Source: Pseudophaeobacter sp. EL27
GTDB lineage: Bacteria > Pseudomonadota > Alphaproteobacteria > Rhodobacterales > Rhodobacteraceae
NCBI RefSeq assembly: GCF_900313025.1
Contig: NZ_OMPQ01000009.1
Location: 512,072-576,071, forward strand
Length of the DNA stretch: 64,000 nt
Reading direction: 5' to 3'
Shown here: in pieces, positions 34,865 to 45,712 of the stretch
How positions within the stretch are numbered: position 1 is the first letter of the stretch
How the letters are laid out: the number at the start of each line of letters is the position of its first letter
Translations under genes and position numbers: made by a program
Notes under the pieces: generated by a model
What the model saw: only the letters and a program-made list of their open reading frames with translations
Told to the model about the DNA's origin: nothing
The model's database searches: none

Positions 34865-36991
34865 TCACGGCCTCGACCAGGGGCGATTGCCAGCAAGATC
34901 AGCGGCGCTCACCATCTGGCCATCTCCCCCCATCATAAGGCTGCCGCTACGGCGCAGGCGTTCCTTCCCCCAAACCTCACAGCCTCCCTCAGGCTCCAAG
35001 ACTCCTTCAGCCTTCATGGAGGTATTGGAAATCACCAAATCTGTTGGCTGGCAGGTTCGTAATTCTTGGGCCTGTCGCTTGCCTGTGATGTGAATGATCC
35101 GGCGTCCTGCGACCAGGAACACCTTCTTTTTGACCTGGGCCTCCCAGCGTTGTGCCGCTTCGGCCTGTGTGTCGCCCCCTCCATCCGCCGCCAACCAGTT
35201 CCTTGCCGTATAGCCCTGGCTGTTTGCACGGGACAAAGCTCTGCCCTCAGGGGTTATCACCCCGACCAGCCCACCATTTGCAGCCACCAGGACCAGTGGC
35301 CGGGTTGCTTGCCCCCAGAGCATCAAGGAAGCCCCCATCAGCAACAGGCCAGCCCAGCGGAAACCGCCCTGCCATAGCAAGATCAGCAAGGCCCCAAAGG
35401 TAAAAAGCGGCAGCACCCAGGGACCAGGCATGACCACCCCGCTTTGCGCATTGGGGAAAGCGGCAACCCAGGCGGCAACCATCAATATCCACTCCAGGCC
35501 TATGTGCAGAAAGAAAACTCCGATCTGTTCGATTCCAAATGGCGCAAGACAAAGAGATAGAACGGCGGCAGGGACAACAACCAACCCCATAACGGGGACC
35601 GCCAGCACATTGCCGAGCAGCCCATAGTGAGACAGAACATGAAAATGTGCAGCGCCAAAAGGCGCCGTGGCGGCCCCGGCCACCACAGATGATAGGAGCA
35701 CAGTCAGTAACGGGCGAAGCCAAGCAGGACCCAATTCCGGCTGTTGGATTCTAATCCACCCAAAGACGGCAACCAGAGCCGTGGTTGCCGCAAAACTCAT
35801 TTGAAAACCCGGACTCAAAAGTGTTTCCGGTCTGCGCAGCAGGACAAGGGTGGCCGCAACCGCAACGGCACGCAGGGTAAGGGCACGACGATCCAGAAGA
35901 ATGGCGACAAAAAGCACCAACACCATGATAAAGGCGCGCTCGGTGGAGACACTCCCTCCGGAGATGCCAAGGTAGAGTAAGCCCACCACAAGCGCTGTGC
36001 TTGCGGCGATTTTTTTGACGTTCCAACGCAGTGCAATTTTGGGAATGAGACAGAGTGAAAACCGCAAAACGGCAAAGACAAACCCGGTGAGCAAACCCAT
36101 ATGAAGGCCTGAAATGGCCAGCAAATGGGCCAGGTTGCTGACGCGCAGCGCCTGCAGGTCTTTGGGCTCTACTCCTGCTCGGTCTCCCGCGATGATTGCT
36201 GCAGCAAAGCCGCCGGTTTCTGGACCCAATCGTTGTTGCACCGCCTGCGATAAATGGGAGCGAAACCTAGGCAGATAGAGCCCTGATTGCGCAGGAGCCA
36301 ACACCACAACGGGGGCTCGGGTATAGCCATTTGCTCCGATTTTCTGGAACCAGGCATATCTGCGAAAATCAAAACCGCTCGGCTCACTGGGACCTTGAGG
36401 CGGCATCAAATGTGCGGTTGTGGCGACTTTGGCGCCAACCTCGGGCGGTTCTTTCATCCGGGTCAGGGACAAGCGGATCCGCGCGGGTCGATCCTCTGGC
36501 GCCACACGGGCCAGCCGCACCTGATCCAGGGTCAGGCGAACCGCCCCACTGCTGGAGCGATCTACCTTGATCAATCGCCCCTCGACAGGGCCATAATAAC
36601 GGAACGACAAGACCGGAGCCTGTACCAAAGCGCACCGGACCCCAGCTGCAGCAAACCCCATCCCGATCAGAATAACCGCCCAGGCAACAAAGGCCCGTGC
36701 ATCGCCCCTTTGGGTAAATGGCAGAGCGACAATTGCGGCCAAAGCCAACAAAGACCAGGTTAAAACACCAGGATCCTTGCGCAGCAAAAAGAACCAACCG
36801 ATACCAAACCCTAGCGCAACCGGGATCCAGGGCATTAAATGCCCGCGCTGCGCCTGCAGGGCCTGATCTATCCGCAGCAGGATCTGTATGGTTGCTCCAG
36901 CTTCCCGGCCTCGGTAAACAGGCGCAAATTCCGGCTCATTTGCAAAATCCGGCTCATTCTTGGTTTCCAAAGGCAGATCACCACATGTCAA
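34865..36991 (-). CDS. comEC: ComEC/Rec2 family DNA uptake channel
   Basis: About 708 residues; inner-membrane channel that carries single-stranded DNA into the cell in natural transformation. N-terminal soluble ComEC domain ([48 protein letters not shown]), then the competence core with [20 protein letters not shown] and [19 protein letters not shown], about ten hydrophobic segments and a short C-terminal tail with [15 protein letters not shown], a shortened metallo-hydrolase-like part. The start is uncertain: only TTG codons (36991, 36970) give the conserved N-terminus [14 protein letters not shown], the first ATG at 36835 being inside it. With 36991 the gene overlaps the divergent gltX start by seven bases. 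Confidence 0.87.
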   Translation of the reverse strand: MTCGDLPLETKNEPDFANEPEFAPVYRGREAGATIQILLRIDQALQAQRGHLMPWIPVALGFGIGWFFLLRKDPGVLTWSLLALAAIVALPFTQRGDARAFVAWAVILIGMGFAAAGVRCALVQAPVLSFRYYGPVEGRLIKVDRSSSGAVRLTLDQVRLARVAPEDRPARIRLSLTRMKEPPEVGAKVATTAHLMPPQGPSEPSGFDFRRYAWFQKIGANGYTRAPVVVLAPAQSGLYLPRFRSHLSQAVQQRLGPETGGFAAAIIAGDRAGVEPKDLQALRVSNLAHLLAISGLHMGLLTGFVFAVLRFSLCLIPKIALRWNVKKIAASTALVVGLLYLGISGGSVSTERAFIMVLVLFVAILLDRRALTLRAVAVAATLVLLRRPETLLSPGFQMSFAATTALVAVFGWIRIQQPELGPAWLRPLLTVLLSSVVAGAATAPFGAAHFHVLSHYGLLGNVLAVPVMGLVVVPAAVLSLCLAPFGIEQIGVFFLHIGLEWILMVAAWVAAFPNAQSGVVMPGPWVLPLFTFGALLILLWQGGFRWAGLLLMGASLMLWGQATRPLVLVAANGGLVGVITPEGRALSRANSQGYTARNWLAADGGGDTQAEAAQRWEAQVKKKVFLVAGRRIIHITGKRQAQELRTCQPTDLVISNTSMKAEGVLEPEGGCEVWGKERLRRSGSLMMGGDGQMVSAADLAGNRPWSRP

Positions 36992-38385
36992 AACCCGTCG
37001 TCACTCGCTTCGCCCCCTCTCCTACAGGCTATTTGCACATTGGTGGCGCCCGTACCGCCCTGTTTAACTGGCTTTTTGCGCGCGGCCGCGGCGGCAAGTT
37101 TCTTTTGCGGATTGAAGACACCGATAGAGCGCGCTCTACGCCAGAGGCCACCGCTGCCATTTTGCAGGGCATGAAATGGCTGGGCCTGGATCACGACGGC
37201 GAAATTGTCAGTCAGTTTGAGGGCGCCAAACGCCACGCCGAAGTCGCGCAACAACTGCTGGCTGAAGGTAAGGCCTACAAGTGTTTTGCCACCCAGGATG
37301 AAATTGCGGCCTTTCGCGATGCGGCCAAAGCCGAAGGCAAATCAACCCTGTATCGCTCTCCCTGGCGGGATGCCACGGCCGAGAGCCAGCCGGATGCCCC
37401 CTATGTCATCCGGATCAAAGCGCCCCTAGATGGGGTCACGGTGATCCGCGACCAGGTTCAGGGCGATGTCACAATCCGCAATGATCAGCTGGATGACATG
37501 ATTCTGCTGCGCTCGGACGGCACGCCGGTCTACATGCTGGCCGTTGTGGTCGATGACCACGACATGGGCGTGACCCATGTGATCCGGGGCGATGACCACC
37601 TCAACAATGCTGCCCGCCAGATGATGATCTATGACGCCATGGGATGGGAGGTCCCTGTCTGGGCGCATATCCCACTGATCCATGGTGCAGACGGTAAAAA
37701 ACTCTCCAAACGCCACGGCGCCCTGGGCGCACAGGAATATCAGGCCATGGGTTATAGTGCGGCGGGGATGCGCAACTATCTGGCCCGTCTCGGCTGGAGC
37801 CATGGCGATGACGAGTTTTTCACCGACGCCCAGGCGAAAGACTGGTTTGGCCTGGAGGCCATTGGCAAAAGCCCGGCGCGGTTTGACACCAAAAAGCTGG
37901 AAAACCTCTGTAGCCAGCACAATGCTGTTAGCGATGACGCTGCATTGCGGCAGGAAATTCAATCCTATTTGATCGCAGCTGGGCAATCACCTTTGGATGA
38001 CGCTCAGTCAGCAAATCTTGAACGTGCGATGTATTGCCTCAAGGAACGGGCCAAGACCTTCCCTGACCTGCTTGAAAAAGCTCACTTTGTCCTGACAACC
38101 AGGCCAATTGAACCGGATGAAAAGGCGGCCAAGGCGCTGGTAAATGTATCCGATGGTATACTGGCTCAATTGACGCCGCAGTTGCAAAGTGTTAGCTGGA
38201 CCCGTGACGATCTTGAGGCGCTTCTCAATACATTTGCAGAAGCCCATGACACCAAGTTCGGTAAACTGGCCGCCCCCCTGCGGGCCGTGTTGGCCGGTCG
38301 CGCCGCAACTCCGTCGGTGTTTGACATGATGCTGATCCTGGGCCGCGAAGAGACAATGGCCCGGCTCAACGACGCCACAGGCTGA
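36985..38385 (+). CDS. gltX: Glutamyl-tRNA synthetase
   Basis: 466 residues from ATG 36985. Class I synthetase: [20 protein letters not shown] carries the HIGH-type motif, [27 protein letters not shown] and the KMSKS-type [12 protein letters not shown], then an alpha-helical anticodon-binding C-terminus. Charges tRNA-Glu and in many alphaproteobacteria also tRNA-Gln. Its start overlaps the possible comEC start on the other strand, leaving almost no space for two separate promoters; gltX transcription probably begins within comEC. Confidence 0.96.
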   Translation: MSKPVVTRFAPSPTGYLHIGGARTALFNWLFARGRGGKFLLRIEDTDRARSTPEATAAILQGMKWLGLDHDGEIVSQFEGAKRHAEVAQQLLAEGKAYKCFATQDEIAAFRDAAKAEGKSTLYRSPWRDATAESQPDAPYVIRIKAPLDGVTVIRDQVQGDVTIRNDQLDDMILLRSDGTPVYMLAVVVDDHDMGVTHVIRGDDHLNNAARQMMIYDAMGWEVPVWAHIPLIHGADGKKLSKRHGALGAQEYQAMGYSAAGMRNYLARLGWSHGDDEFFTDAQAKDWFGLEAIGKSPARFDTKKLENLCSQHNAVSDDAALRQEIQSYLIAAGQSPLDDAQSANLERAMYCLKERAKTFPDLLEKAHFVLTTRPIEPDEKAAKALVNVSDGILAQLTPQLQSVSWTRDDLEALLNTFAEAHDTKFGKLAAPLRAVLAGRAATPSVFDMMLILGREETMARLNDATG

Positions 38386-38515
38386 TCCTGGCTTTAACTG
38401 GTCAGTAAGCCTGTTCCTATACCACCTCACCTGCGCGATCCGCGCGCAGGTTCTGCCTGCACCGTGCCCGGGATAAAATTCCGGGTATTCGTGCCTGATA
38501 CAGGAAGGGACATCT

Positions 38516-39811
38516 ATGACCGAGACACAGAAGACCGCCAAGCTCAGCCTGAATGGCCAGGATTACGAGCTTCCCATTTTCTCGCCCACCGCCGGGCCAG
38601 ATGTTCTGGACATCCGCAAACTCTACGCCCAGGCCGGGGTTTTCACCTATGACCCGGGTTTCACATCGACAGCCAGCTGCGACAGCACCATCACCTTTAT
38701 TGATGGCGGCAAGGGCGAACTGCTGCACCGCGGTTACCCGATTGATCAGCTTGCCTCGCAGTCGCATTACCTGGAGGTCTGCTATCTGCTGCTTTACGGT
38801 GAGCTGCCCACCGCAACACAGCTGGAAGATTTTGAAGCCCGTGTGACCCGTCACACCATGGTGCATGAGCAGATGCACAACTTCTTCCGTGGTTTCCGCC
38901 GTGACGCGCACCCAATGGCCACTCTGGTGGGTGTTGTTGGCGCCATGTCCGCCTTCTATCACGACTCCACCGATATCGCCGATCCATGGCAGCGCGAAGT
39001 TGCGTCGATCCGCCTTATCGCCAAGCTGCCAACAATTGCGGCGATGGCCTATAAATACTCGATCGGCCAGCCCTTCGTTTATCCCAAGAACGATCTCGAT
39101 TACGCCGCCAACTTCCTGCACATGTGTTTCTCGGTTCCTGCCGAAGACTACAATGTGAACCCGATCCTGAGCCGCGCGATGGACCGGATCTTTACTCTGC
39201 ATGCGGATCACGAGCAGAACGCCTCGACCTCAACCGTGCGTCTGGCCTCTTCTTCGGGTGCCAATCCGTTTGCCTGCATCGCGGCCGGCATTGCTTGTCT
39301 GTGGGGGCCTGCCCATGGTGGCGCCAACCAGGCCTGCCTGGAAATGCTCAAAGAAATCGGATCGGTTGACCGTATTCCTGAGTTCATTGCCCGCGCCAAA
39401 GACAAGGACGATCCCTTCCGCCTGATGGGCTTTGGTCACCGTGTTTACAAGAACACCGACCCACGTGCGACTGTGCTAAAGCAATCCGCCGATGAGGTTC
39501 TGGAACTGCTGGGTGTCGAAGACAACCCTCTCCTGCAGGTTGCCAAAGAGCTGGAACAGACGGCGCTGAATGACCCCTACTTCAAAGAGAAGAAACTGTT
39601 CCCGAATGTGGATTTCTACTCGGGCATCATTCTCGAAGCCATGGGTTTCCCCACCTCGATGTTCACCCCGATCTTTGCGCTGTCACGCACCGTTGGCTGG
39701 ATTTCGCAGTGGAAAGAAATGATCGCAGATCCACAGAACAAGATCGGCCGTCCACGTCAGCTGTATCTTGGTCAAACGGCGCGCAACTACGTGGACATCG
39801 AAAACCGTTAA
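38516..39811 (+). CDS. gltA: Citrate synthase, type II
   Basis: 431 residues, the length of the hexameric NADH-sensitive Gram-negative type. Condenses oxaloacetate and acetyl-CoA. Motifs: [48 protein letters not shown] with an active-site His, [16 protein letters not shown] with the second His, [14 protein letters not shown], and [16 protein letters not shown] with the catalytic Asp. AGGAAGGGAC precedes the ATG. Monocistronic with its own terminator. Confidence 0.97.
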   Translation: MTETQKTAKLSLNGQDYELPIFSPTAGPDVLDIRKLYAQAGVFTYDPGFTSTASCDSTITFIDGGKGELLHRGYPIDQLASQSHYLEVCYLLLYGELPTATQLEDFEARVTRHTMVHEQMHNFFRGFRRDAHPMATLVGVVGAMSAFYHDSTDIADPWQREVASIRLIAKLPTIAAMAYKYSIGQPFVYPKNDLDYAANFLHMCFSVPAEDYNVNPILSRAMDRIFTLHADHEQNASTSTVRLASSSGANPFACIAAGIACLWGPAHGGANQACLEMLKEIGSVDRIPEFIARAKDKDDPFRLMGFGHRVYKNTDPRATVLKQSADEVLELLGVEDNPLLQVAKELEQTALNDPYFKEKKLFPNVDFYSGIILEAMGFPTSMFTPIFALSRTVGWISQWKEMIADPQNKIGRPRQLYLGQTARNYVDIENR

Positions 39812-39836
39812 CCGGCACATCCAGATAAGTCTCAAA

Positions 39837-39864
39837 GCCTCGCCATTTTGGCGGGGCATTTTTT
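39837..39864 (+). terminator. Terminator after gltA
   Basis: 8-bp stem GCCTCGCC / GGCGGGGC (one G-T pair), loop ATTTT, then ATTTTTT. Confidence 0.85.
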
Positions 39865-40153
39865 GATGGCGAGCCTCTCCAGAACAGGCGGTTCACAGAT
39901 TTCCTCTTGCGAGTCGCTGCAATCAAAACCTGATCTTATTGTGACCAGTGATCGTCAACCTGCATTCAACATCGAACCATTTTGTGTTCATTTTGAAAAA
40001 TTGGTTCCCCGTGGTGAACAATAATGCCTGCGTGAAACCACTGTGGAAACCTGGCTTCGGTTTTCATCAAAATCACCTTTAATTGTCTTGTTCCAAGGGC
40101 CCAGCCAGAGGTATTTTGAAAGAAAGATTAATCACTTTCTGAGGGACCATTCT

Positions 40154-41057
40154 ATGATGTGGATGGCACTTTTGGGAATCTGCCTGATTGCAGGTATTGT
40201 ACTTATTGTAGACGATGATGACGACGCGCCAGCAGTTACCGGCAGTGGAGATGACACCGGTGGCGGCACGGATACCGACTGCTTTATTGGTGCAAGCGGC
40301 GACGACGAGATCGAAGGTGACGAAGCCAATAATACAATTTTGGGCAAAACGGCACCGATACTCTTGATGGGAATTTTGGTGACGACCGTGTCTTTGGGGA
40401 CGGCGGCAACGATAGTGTCCAAGGTGGCGAAGGCAACGACAGCGTCTTTGGCGGCCATGGCGAAGATCTGGTTCAGGGCGGCGAAGGTGACGACCTTATT
40501 CGCGGTGGGCGCAATGACGATGTTCTCATTGATTCAACCGGAGCAGACAGGCTTCAGGGGGACGGCGGCGATGATCTGATCCTTGCATGCGGCACCATGG
40601 ACCCCGATTCCGAAGCCGCGTTTCTGGCGAATCCGGAGCTCGAAAATGGCATTGGCAATCTGCTGGATCAGCTGCAAATCGATTTCTCTACCGACAGCGA
40701 TACGGAAGGCGATCGTGCCTTTGGCGGCTCTGGCGATGACACTGTGATTTTTGGCGTCAATGATTCCGTTGGTGGCGGCAGCGGAGCGGATACATTTTTA
40801 ACCGCCTCCTATCTTGAAGGAGAAGGTGCTGCAACAGTGTCCGACTTTGACCCGGACGAAGATCAGCTGATGTATGCCTATGACCCTGGGGATGGTGAAC
40901 CTGACCTGACTGTGGAAATGGTGGAAAACAGCGACGGCTCCTCTGACGCGGTGATCTCTGCCAATGGCTCGGTGGTACACTCCGCGTTGCAGATCAGAAC
41001 TACAGCTTTGATCTGGCGGAGCATGTCTTATTGATCAACGGCGTACGTGCGGCCTAA
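40154..41057 (+). pseudogene. RTX-type calcium-binding repeat protein broken by two frameshifts
   Basis: The gene starts at ATG 40154 (GAGGG eight bases upstream) with one membrane helix (WMALLGICLIAGIVLIV) and an acidic linker, then GASGDDEIEGDEANNTILG in frame. Near 40345-40350 one base is missing (GGCAAAACGGC): the RTX repeats continue in the next frame (GDDRVFGDGGNDSVQGGEGN, FGGHGEDLVQGG, FGGSGDDTVIFG). At about 40977-40980 a second base is missing: LRVADQNYSFDLAEHVLLIN then continues in the third frame to TAA 41055-41057. In unbroken form it would be about 300 residues. Several Asp-rich nonapeptides bind calcium. Frameshifts may be real decay or sequence errors; the first is in a run of A. 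Confidence 0.82.
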
Positions 41058-41102
41058 ATCAGTAGCAGCAGTCTGAACGCGGTTCAAACAACACAAAACA
41101 GC

Positions 41103-41143
41103 AAAAGCCGCGTAGGGTTCTGCCCCCTTCGCGGCTTTTCTTT
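41103..41143 (+). terminator. Terminator after the RTX-type gene
   Basis: 10-bp stem AAAAGCCGCG / CGCGGCTTTT (41103-41112 with 41130-41139) around a 17-base loop, followed by CTTTG; symmetric, so it may act both ways. Confidence 0.7.
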
Positions 41144-41338
41144 GTGCAGAGGGAACCATCTACGGCGCAGAACGGCCACCTGCAAGCGGGTCAAGGACCA
41201 GAACCAGCGCTCAACAGAGCCCAACTTCAGCTAGCTGCAATCGATGTGGAGCTTACGGCAGCCATTGAAAGGGCCAAGCTCTTGTCATGGCATGCCGATA
41301 CCCCTTCTTGTCCTCCATCCAGGACTTTCACGCCGCTC
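41144..41338. other. Short non-coding gap
   Basis: About 195 bases between the RTX terminator and the end of the glycosyltransferase-like gene; only short spurious frames seen. Confidence 0.4.
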
Positions 41339-42205
41339 CTAAGCTGCTGATGCGGGTGTGTTCTCAGCGGAGACCTGAGGAATTTCACCTGACAGGATCC
41401 GGCTCCCAAAACTGACTTGCGAAATGCCGTGCTCTGCTGCGTTTTCGAAATCTCGATGCGGACGGAACTCTCCCTGAGTTTCGGGATCGGAGTAATACCG
41501 ACCAATGATCGCCGCCAGTCTAAGCATTTTTATATTACTCCGTTCGAGAAGGTGCCAGAAAAGGGCATCCCCGGCCGATAGAATGGGCTCTCCGTTATGG
41601 AAATGGCTGGGGTAGAACCTTCCAATCACATTAGTGTCCCAAAGATTGCAGGGCCCGTAAGTTCCACGTTCTTTTGTACCACTGCCAAGACGCAGGTTCT
41701 CCACCTGCTTGGGTGGCCAGTCCGGTTTGAACTGGGTGTTGTTGACGTCTTCTATTTCGAACTTTTCATCCATATGGGCCTGATCAAAACAGATCCGCCA
41801 ATCGCCCGAGACAAAGGACACCTCATTTTTTAACAACATGGCGAGCATCGCTTCAATCGCATTGCTTGCCAAACGATCATCCATATTCAACTGAGCGACA
41901 AAACGTGTACGTGACAGCGCCACACCAGCAGACCAGGCTTCATAGATTGTCAGAGGCTCAGAAAAGGAATGCCAGGGCGCATCCAGCCAATCCGGCGCCT
42001 GATCTCCATTGTCAAAGATGTAGCATGGTTCCACGCCGAGGCTTTGGGATTTCAGGTTCTCCCAATGACTGCACAACAGTTCCAGTTTGTTGGGTTGCTT
42101 GTGCCAAACTGCACAAAACACAGTGACATGCGGGCGTTCACACGCTTCATTAGTTTCCGGAAAATGGGACGTATACTGCAAGAAATGCCTACCTTTGATT
42201 TCCAA
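41339..42205 (-). CDS. Glycosyltransferase family 2-like protein
   Basis: About 288 residues. The N-terminal half looks like a GT-A glycosyltransferase: VTVFCAVWHKQPNKLELLCS, EPCYIFDNGDQAPDW, IYEAWSAGVALSRTRFVAQ, then NMDDR in the position of the metal-binding DXD. The C-terminal half (YPSHFHNGEPILSAGDALFW) is compatible with an acceptor domain. No ATG start exists; TTG 42205 or TTG 42181 (with AGGTAGG upstream) are candidates. Composition is less GC-rich than neighbours and no sugar-pathway genes are nearby, which suggests acquired DNA. It may modify a surface polymer, but the donor and acceptor are unknown. Confidence 0.68.
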   Translation of the reverse strand: MEIKGRHFLQYTSHFPETNEACERPHVTVFCAVWHKQPNKLELLCSHWENLKSQSLGVEPCYIFDNGDQAPDWLDAPWHSFSEPLTIYEAWSAGVALSRTRFVAQLNMDDRLASNAIEAMLAMLLKNEVSFVSGDWRICFDQAHMDEKFEIEDVNNTQFKPDWPPKQVENLRLGSGTKERGTYGPCNLWDTNVIGRFYPSHFHNGEPILSAGDALFWHLLERSNIKMLRLAAIIGRYYSDPETQGEFRPHRDFENAAEHGISQVSFGSRILSGEIPQVSAENTPASAA

Positions 42206-42257
42206 CTCAGGCTTCAGACCTTGAAATCAATGGTAGGCAAACTTGGAAAAGGAAGGA

Positions 42258-43034
42258 TTAACGCCCTTCAAACTCGGCAGAACGTTTCTCTAGAAAAGCG
42301 GTAACGCCTTCATTGAAATCGCGGCTTTTGCCACATTCCCCTTGCAGAGTTGCCTCAACCGAGAGCTGCTCTGGCAGGCTGTTGCCATAACTGGCACGGA
42401 TCGCGGTTTTGATTGCGCCAAAGGCCTTGGTTGGGCCATTGGCCAGATAGGCCGCACGTGCACGCCACTGAGTTTCGAACTCATCATCCGGAATAGCTTC
42501 CCAGATCATGCCCCAATCGCTGGCCTGTTTGGCAGAGATCTTATCGGCAAAGAGCGCCGCCCCCATGGCCTTTGCCAGGCCCATCTGGCGCGGCAGAAAC
42601 CAGGTACCGCCCGCGTCCGGCATCAGGCCAATACGCGCAAAGGCCTGCAGGAAATAGGCGCTTTCGGTGGCAATTACCACATCCGCCGCAAGGGCCAGAT
42701 TGGCGCCGGCACCTGCAACAGGACCGTTGATCACGGACAGGGTTGGAACCGGGCAATCATAGACGGCTTCCAGCATTGGGGTGTATTCATCCCGCAAGGT
42801 GCGTTCAAGATCCAGATCCCCATTGCCAGAGGCATCGCTCAGGTCCTGGCCAGAGCAGAAGGCCGCCCCAGCCCCGGTGAGCACAACCGCGCGGGCCTCA
42901 GAGGCGGCGCGTTTCATGGCATGGGTGATCTCAGCCCGCATCTGGCCTGTCAGGGCGTTCATCTTGCTTGGGCGGTTCAGCGTGACTATCGCCAGACCAT
43001 TTTCAAGCGTGTACAGGATTTCCTTGTAGTCCAT
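42258..43034 (-). CDS. Enoyl-CoA hydratase/isomerase, PaaG-like
   Basis: 258 residues from ATG 43034, with GAGG five bases upstream; the frame runs further but without support. Crotonase fold: TLNRPSKMNALTGQMRAEI, oxyanion loops FCSGQDLSD and INGPVAGAGANLALAAD, and FARIGLMPDAGGTWFLPRQM. The Asp in PDAGGT, in place of the hydratase Glu, is the catalytic acid of PaaG, the ring-epoxide isomerase of phenylacetate breakdown, which also has delta3,delta2-enoyl-CoA isomerase activity. No other paa genes are in the window, so a general fatty-acid isomerase role is equally possible. Lies 112 bases downstream of ccmH in the same direction. Confidence 0.88.
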   Translation of the reverse strand: MDYKEILYTLENGLAIVTLNRPSKMNALTGQMRAEITHAMKRAASEARAVVLTGAGAAFCSGQDLSDASGNGDLDLERTLRDEYTPMLEAVYDCPVPTLSVINGPVAGAGANLALAADVVIATESAYFLQAFARIGLMPDAGGTWFLPRQMGLAKAMGAALFADKISAKQASDWGMIWEAIPDDEFETQWRARAAYLANGPTKAFGAIKTAIRASYGNSLPEQLSVEATLQGECGKSRDFNEGVTAFLEKRSAEFEGR

Positions 43035-43146
43035 CAAAGCCTCATATCTATCATGCGCGGGGGCATGGTTACCCCCTATTTGCCCAGAACCCTGACGCAA
43101 ACAACGAAAGACGCAAAGCCGGACCCCGCGTCACAAGGCAAATTTG

Positions 43147-43632
43147 TCACTCATCAAGGATCTTGTTCAATCGGGCCTGTTCTTCGTCACTCAGGTCCTG
43201 CTCCCCGCCCGCTGAGGCCCGTCCACGGCCGCGCATATAGCCCGCCGCCACGCCCAGTGCCAAAAGCAACATCAAAGGCCCAGCGGCCCAGAGCATCCAG
43301 TTGGCGCCAGTGGTGGTGGGCCGCAACAGCACATATTCGCCGTAACGCTCAACCACAAAGTCGATCACCTCATCGTTGCTATCGCCCGCAACCAGACGTT
43401 CGCGAACCAGAACCCGCAGATCCCGCGCCAGATCGGCATTGGACTCATCGATGTTTTCATTGCGACAGACCAGACACCGCAGATCCTGAGACAGATCTCG
43501 GGCACGCGATTCCAGTGCCGGATCCGACAGCACCTCATCGGGCTGCACCGCCACGGCGGGCATTGGCAGGGTAGCAACACCCGCAAACAGCGCCAGAGCG
43601 ATGGCAGAGGTCCAGTTTTTTATCACGGTCAT
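43147..43632 (-). CDS. ccmH: Cytochrome c maturation protein CcmH
   Basis: 161 residues. Signal peptide (IKNWTSAIALALFAGVATLP), then the CcmH/CycL domain with LRCLVCRNENIDESNADLA: Cys53 and Cys56 form the redox pair that reduces the haem-binding cysteines of apocytochrome c. A C-terminal membrane helix (WMLWAAGPLMLLLALGVAAGY) and an acidic tail follow. Its ATG overlaps the ccmF stop by four bases (ATGA), so the two subunits of the haem lyase are co-translated. Confidence 0.95.
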   Translation of the reverse strand: MTVIKNWTSAIALALFAGVATLPMPAVAVQPDEVLSDPALESRARDLSQDLRCLVCRNENIDESNADLARDLRVLVRERLVAGDSNDEVIDFVVERYGEYVLLRPTTTGANWMLWAAGPLMLLLALGVAAGYMRGRGRASAGGEQDLSDEEQARLNKILDE

Positions 43633-45599
43633 TCGGCCGCCACTCCTTCCGGTCCTTTGCTGCCGCCCTGCCCTTTGGCAGCCCCTGCGGCCACCCGGAA
43701 GCGCCGATCGCTGAGGCTCAGGAAACCGCCAAGTGCCATCAACAGACAGCCCCCCCAGATCCAATTGGCCAGGGGTTTGATATAGGTGCGCACCGTCCAA
43801 CCACCGCTATCTTGCTGGTCGCCAATCACCACATAGAGATCGCGCAGCAGACGATAATCGATTGCGGCTTCGGTTGTTGGCATCTTGGCCACGGGATAGT
43901 TGCGCTTTTCAGGATGCATCACCGCGACATCATGCCCAGCTTTGGTCACGGTTACAGTTGCCATTGTGGTGAAATAATTCGGTCCACGTGCATTGTCGAC
44001 ACGATCAAGGGTCAACTCATATTCCCCAACGGTAAAGGGCTTACCGATCTGGGCAATGCGGATATCCTCAACCTCCCATGCGGTCAGCCCGGCGATGGCA
44101 AAGATGGTGACGCCCAGCCCGGCATGGGCCGTAGCCTTGCCCCAATCGGCACGCGGCAGACGCAGCAGGCGCGACAGGCTGCCGGTGCGCCCCCATAGAT
44201 CCACCAAAGCCCCAAACACAACCCAGGAGCCCAGAAACAAGCCGATAGGCCCAAGACCAGAGCGCCCGGTCTGCATCGCCCAGGCCAGAACAGCGAAGGC
44301 CACCGCCAACAGGAAGACATAACGCAGTTTTTTCATGGTCCGACCCAGATTGCCGCGCTTCCACGGCAGCATCGACCCGATGGGGAGGATAGCCCCCAAA
44401 AGCACCATGAAGGGGGTGAAAGCCGCATTAAAGAAGGGCGGCCCCACGGAGAGTTTCCGGCCAAAGGCCATTTCGGCCACGATGGGCCACATCGTGCCAA
44501 AGAAGACCACAAAGCAGCCAACGGCCAGCAAGATGTTATTGGCCACCAGCGCACCTTCACGGCTGACCAGTCCAAAAACACCACGGGCCTGCATCGCCTG
44601 GGCGCGGGCGGCAAAGAGCGTCAGAGCCCCGCCGGTAAAGAAAGCCAGGATCATCAGAATGAAGACCCCGCGCTCGGAATCATTGGCAAAGGCATGCACC
44701 GAGGTCAGCAGGCCCGAACGCACGATAAAAGTGCCGATCAGCGAAAAGCCAAAGGCCAGGATCGCCAGCAGGATGGTCCAACTTTTTAACGATTCCCGTT
44801 TCTCGACCACGATGGCCGAATGCAACAGGGCTGCCGCCAACAACCAGGGCATAAAGGAGGCGTTTTCAACCGGATCCCAGAACCAGAAACCGCCCCAGCC
44901 GAGTTCGTAATAGGCCCACCAACTGCCAAGCGCGATACCGATGGTCAAAAAGATCCAGGCGGCCAGCGTCCAGGGGCGCACCCAACGGGCCCAGGCCGCA
45001 TCAACCCGGCCCTCGATCAGGGCGGCCACGGCAAAGGAAAAGGCCATCGAAAGCCCCACATACCCGAGGTACAAAAACGGCGGATGGAAGGCGAGGCCCG
45101 GATCCTGCAGCAGCGGGTTCAAGTCCTGCCCATCAAAGGGCGGCACTGCAAGGCGCAGGAAGGGATTGGAGGTAAAGAGGATAAAGGCAAAAAATGCCAC
45201 CCCGATCGAGGCCTGTACCGCCAAAACGCGCGCCTTCAGGGTCTGCGGCAGTCCACCGCCAAAGACCGAGGCCACCGCGCCAAACAGGGCAACAATCAAG
45301 ACCCACAGCAACATCGAGCCCTCATGGTTGCCCCAGGTGCCGGATATTTTATAGAGCATCGGCTTGGCGGAATGGCTGTTCAGCATCACCAGCCGCAAAG
45401 AGAAATCCGAGGTCACAAAAGCCCAAACTAGGGCGCCAAAGGCAAAGGCGGTAAAGAAGAACTGCGCCTGTGCTGCGGGCTCGGCCACGGCCATCCAGCC
45501 AGGCCAGCGTTTATGGGCACCAATCAATGGGACCACCATCTGAACGATAGCAATCATGAAGGCGAGGATGAGGGCGAAATGTCCGAGCTCTGTAATCAT
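43629..45599 (-). CDS. ccmF: Cytochrome c maturation haem lyase subunit CcmF
   Basis: 656 residues from ATG 45599 (MITELGHFALILAFMIAIVQ), the usual CcmF start and length. Large membrane protein with about 15 hydrophobic segments; the tryptophan-rich signature WWAYYELGWGGFWFWDPVEN is present, as are GTWGNHEGSMLLW and HPPFLYLGYVG. It accepts haem from holo-CcmE and attaches it to apocytochrome c together with CcmH. Downstream of ccmE but separated by a strong hairpin. Confidence 0.96.
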   Translation of the reverse strand: MITELGHFALILAFMIAIVQMVVPLIGAHKRWPGWMAVAEPAAQAQFFFTAFAFGALVWAFVTSDFSLRLVMLNSHSAKPMLYKISGTWGNHEGSMLLWVLIVALFGAVASVFGGGLPQTLKARVLAVQASIGVAFFAFILFTSNPFLRLAVPPFDGQDLNPLLQDPGLAFHPPFLYLGYVGLSMAFSFAVAALIEGRVDAAWARWVRPWTLAAWIFLTIGIALGSWWAYYELGWGGFWFWDPVENASFMPWLLAAALLHSAIVVEKRESLKSWTILLAILAFGFSLIGTFIVRSGLLTSVHAFANDSERGVFILMILAFFTGGALTLFAARAQAMQARGVFGLVSREGALVANNILLAVGCFVVFFGTMWPIVAEMAFGRKLSVGPPFFNAAFTPFMVLLGAILPIGSMLPWKRGNLGRTMKKLRYVFLLAVAFAVLAWAMQTGRSGLGPIGLFLGSWVVFGALVDLWGRTGSLSRLLRLPRADWGKATAHAGLGVTIFAIAGLTAWEVEDIRIAQIGKPFTVGEYELTLDRVDNARGPNYFTTMATVTVTKAGHDVAVMHPEKRNYPVAKMPTTEAAIDYRLLRDLYVVIGDQQDSGGWTVRTYIKPLANWIWGGCLLMALGGFLSLSDRRFRVAAGAAKGQGGSKGPEGVAAE

Positions 45600-45712
45600 G
45601 TCTTTGTCTATAGTCGTTACCGAGTAGCGGGCCAATGGGAAAACCAATGGACCAGGCCGCGTCCCGCCGCCGCAGCGCCTGTCGTTTGGCAAAAATCAGC
45701 GCGCCAAAACGA

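Noticed and set aside
42342-43574. 410-codon plus-strand frame
   Set aside because: Antisense to the PaaG-like gene and ccmH.
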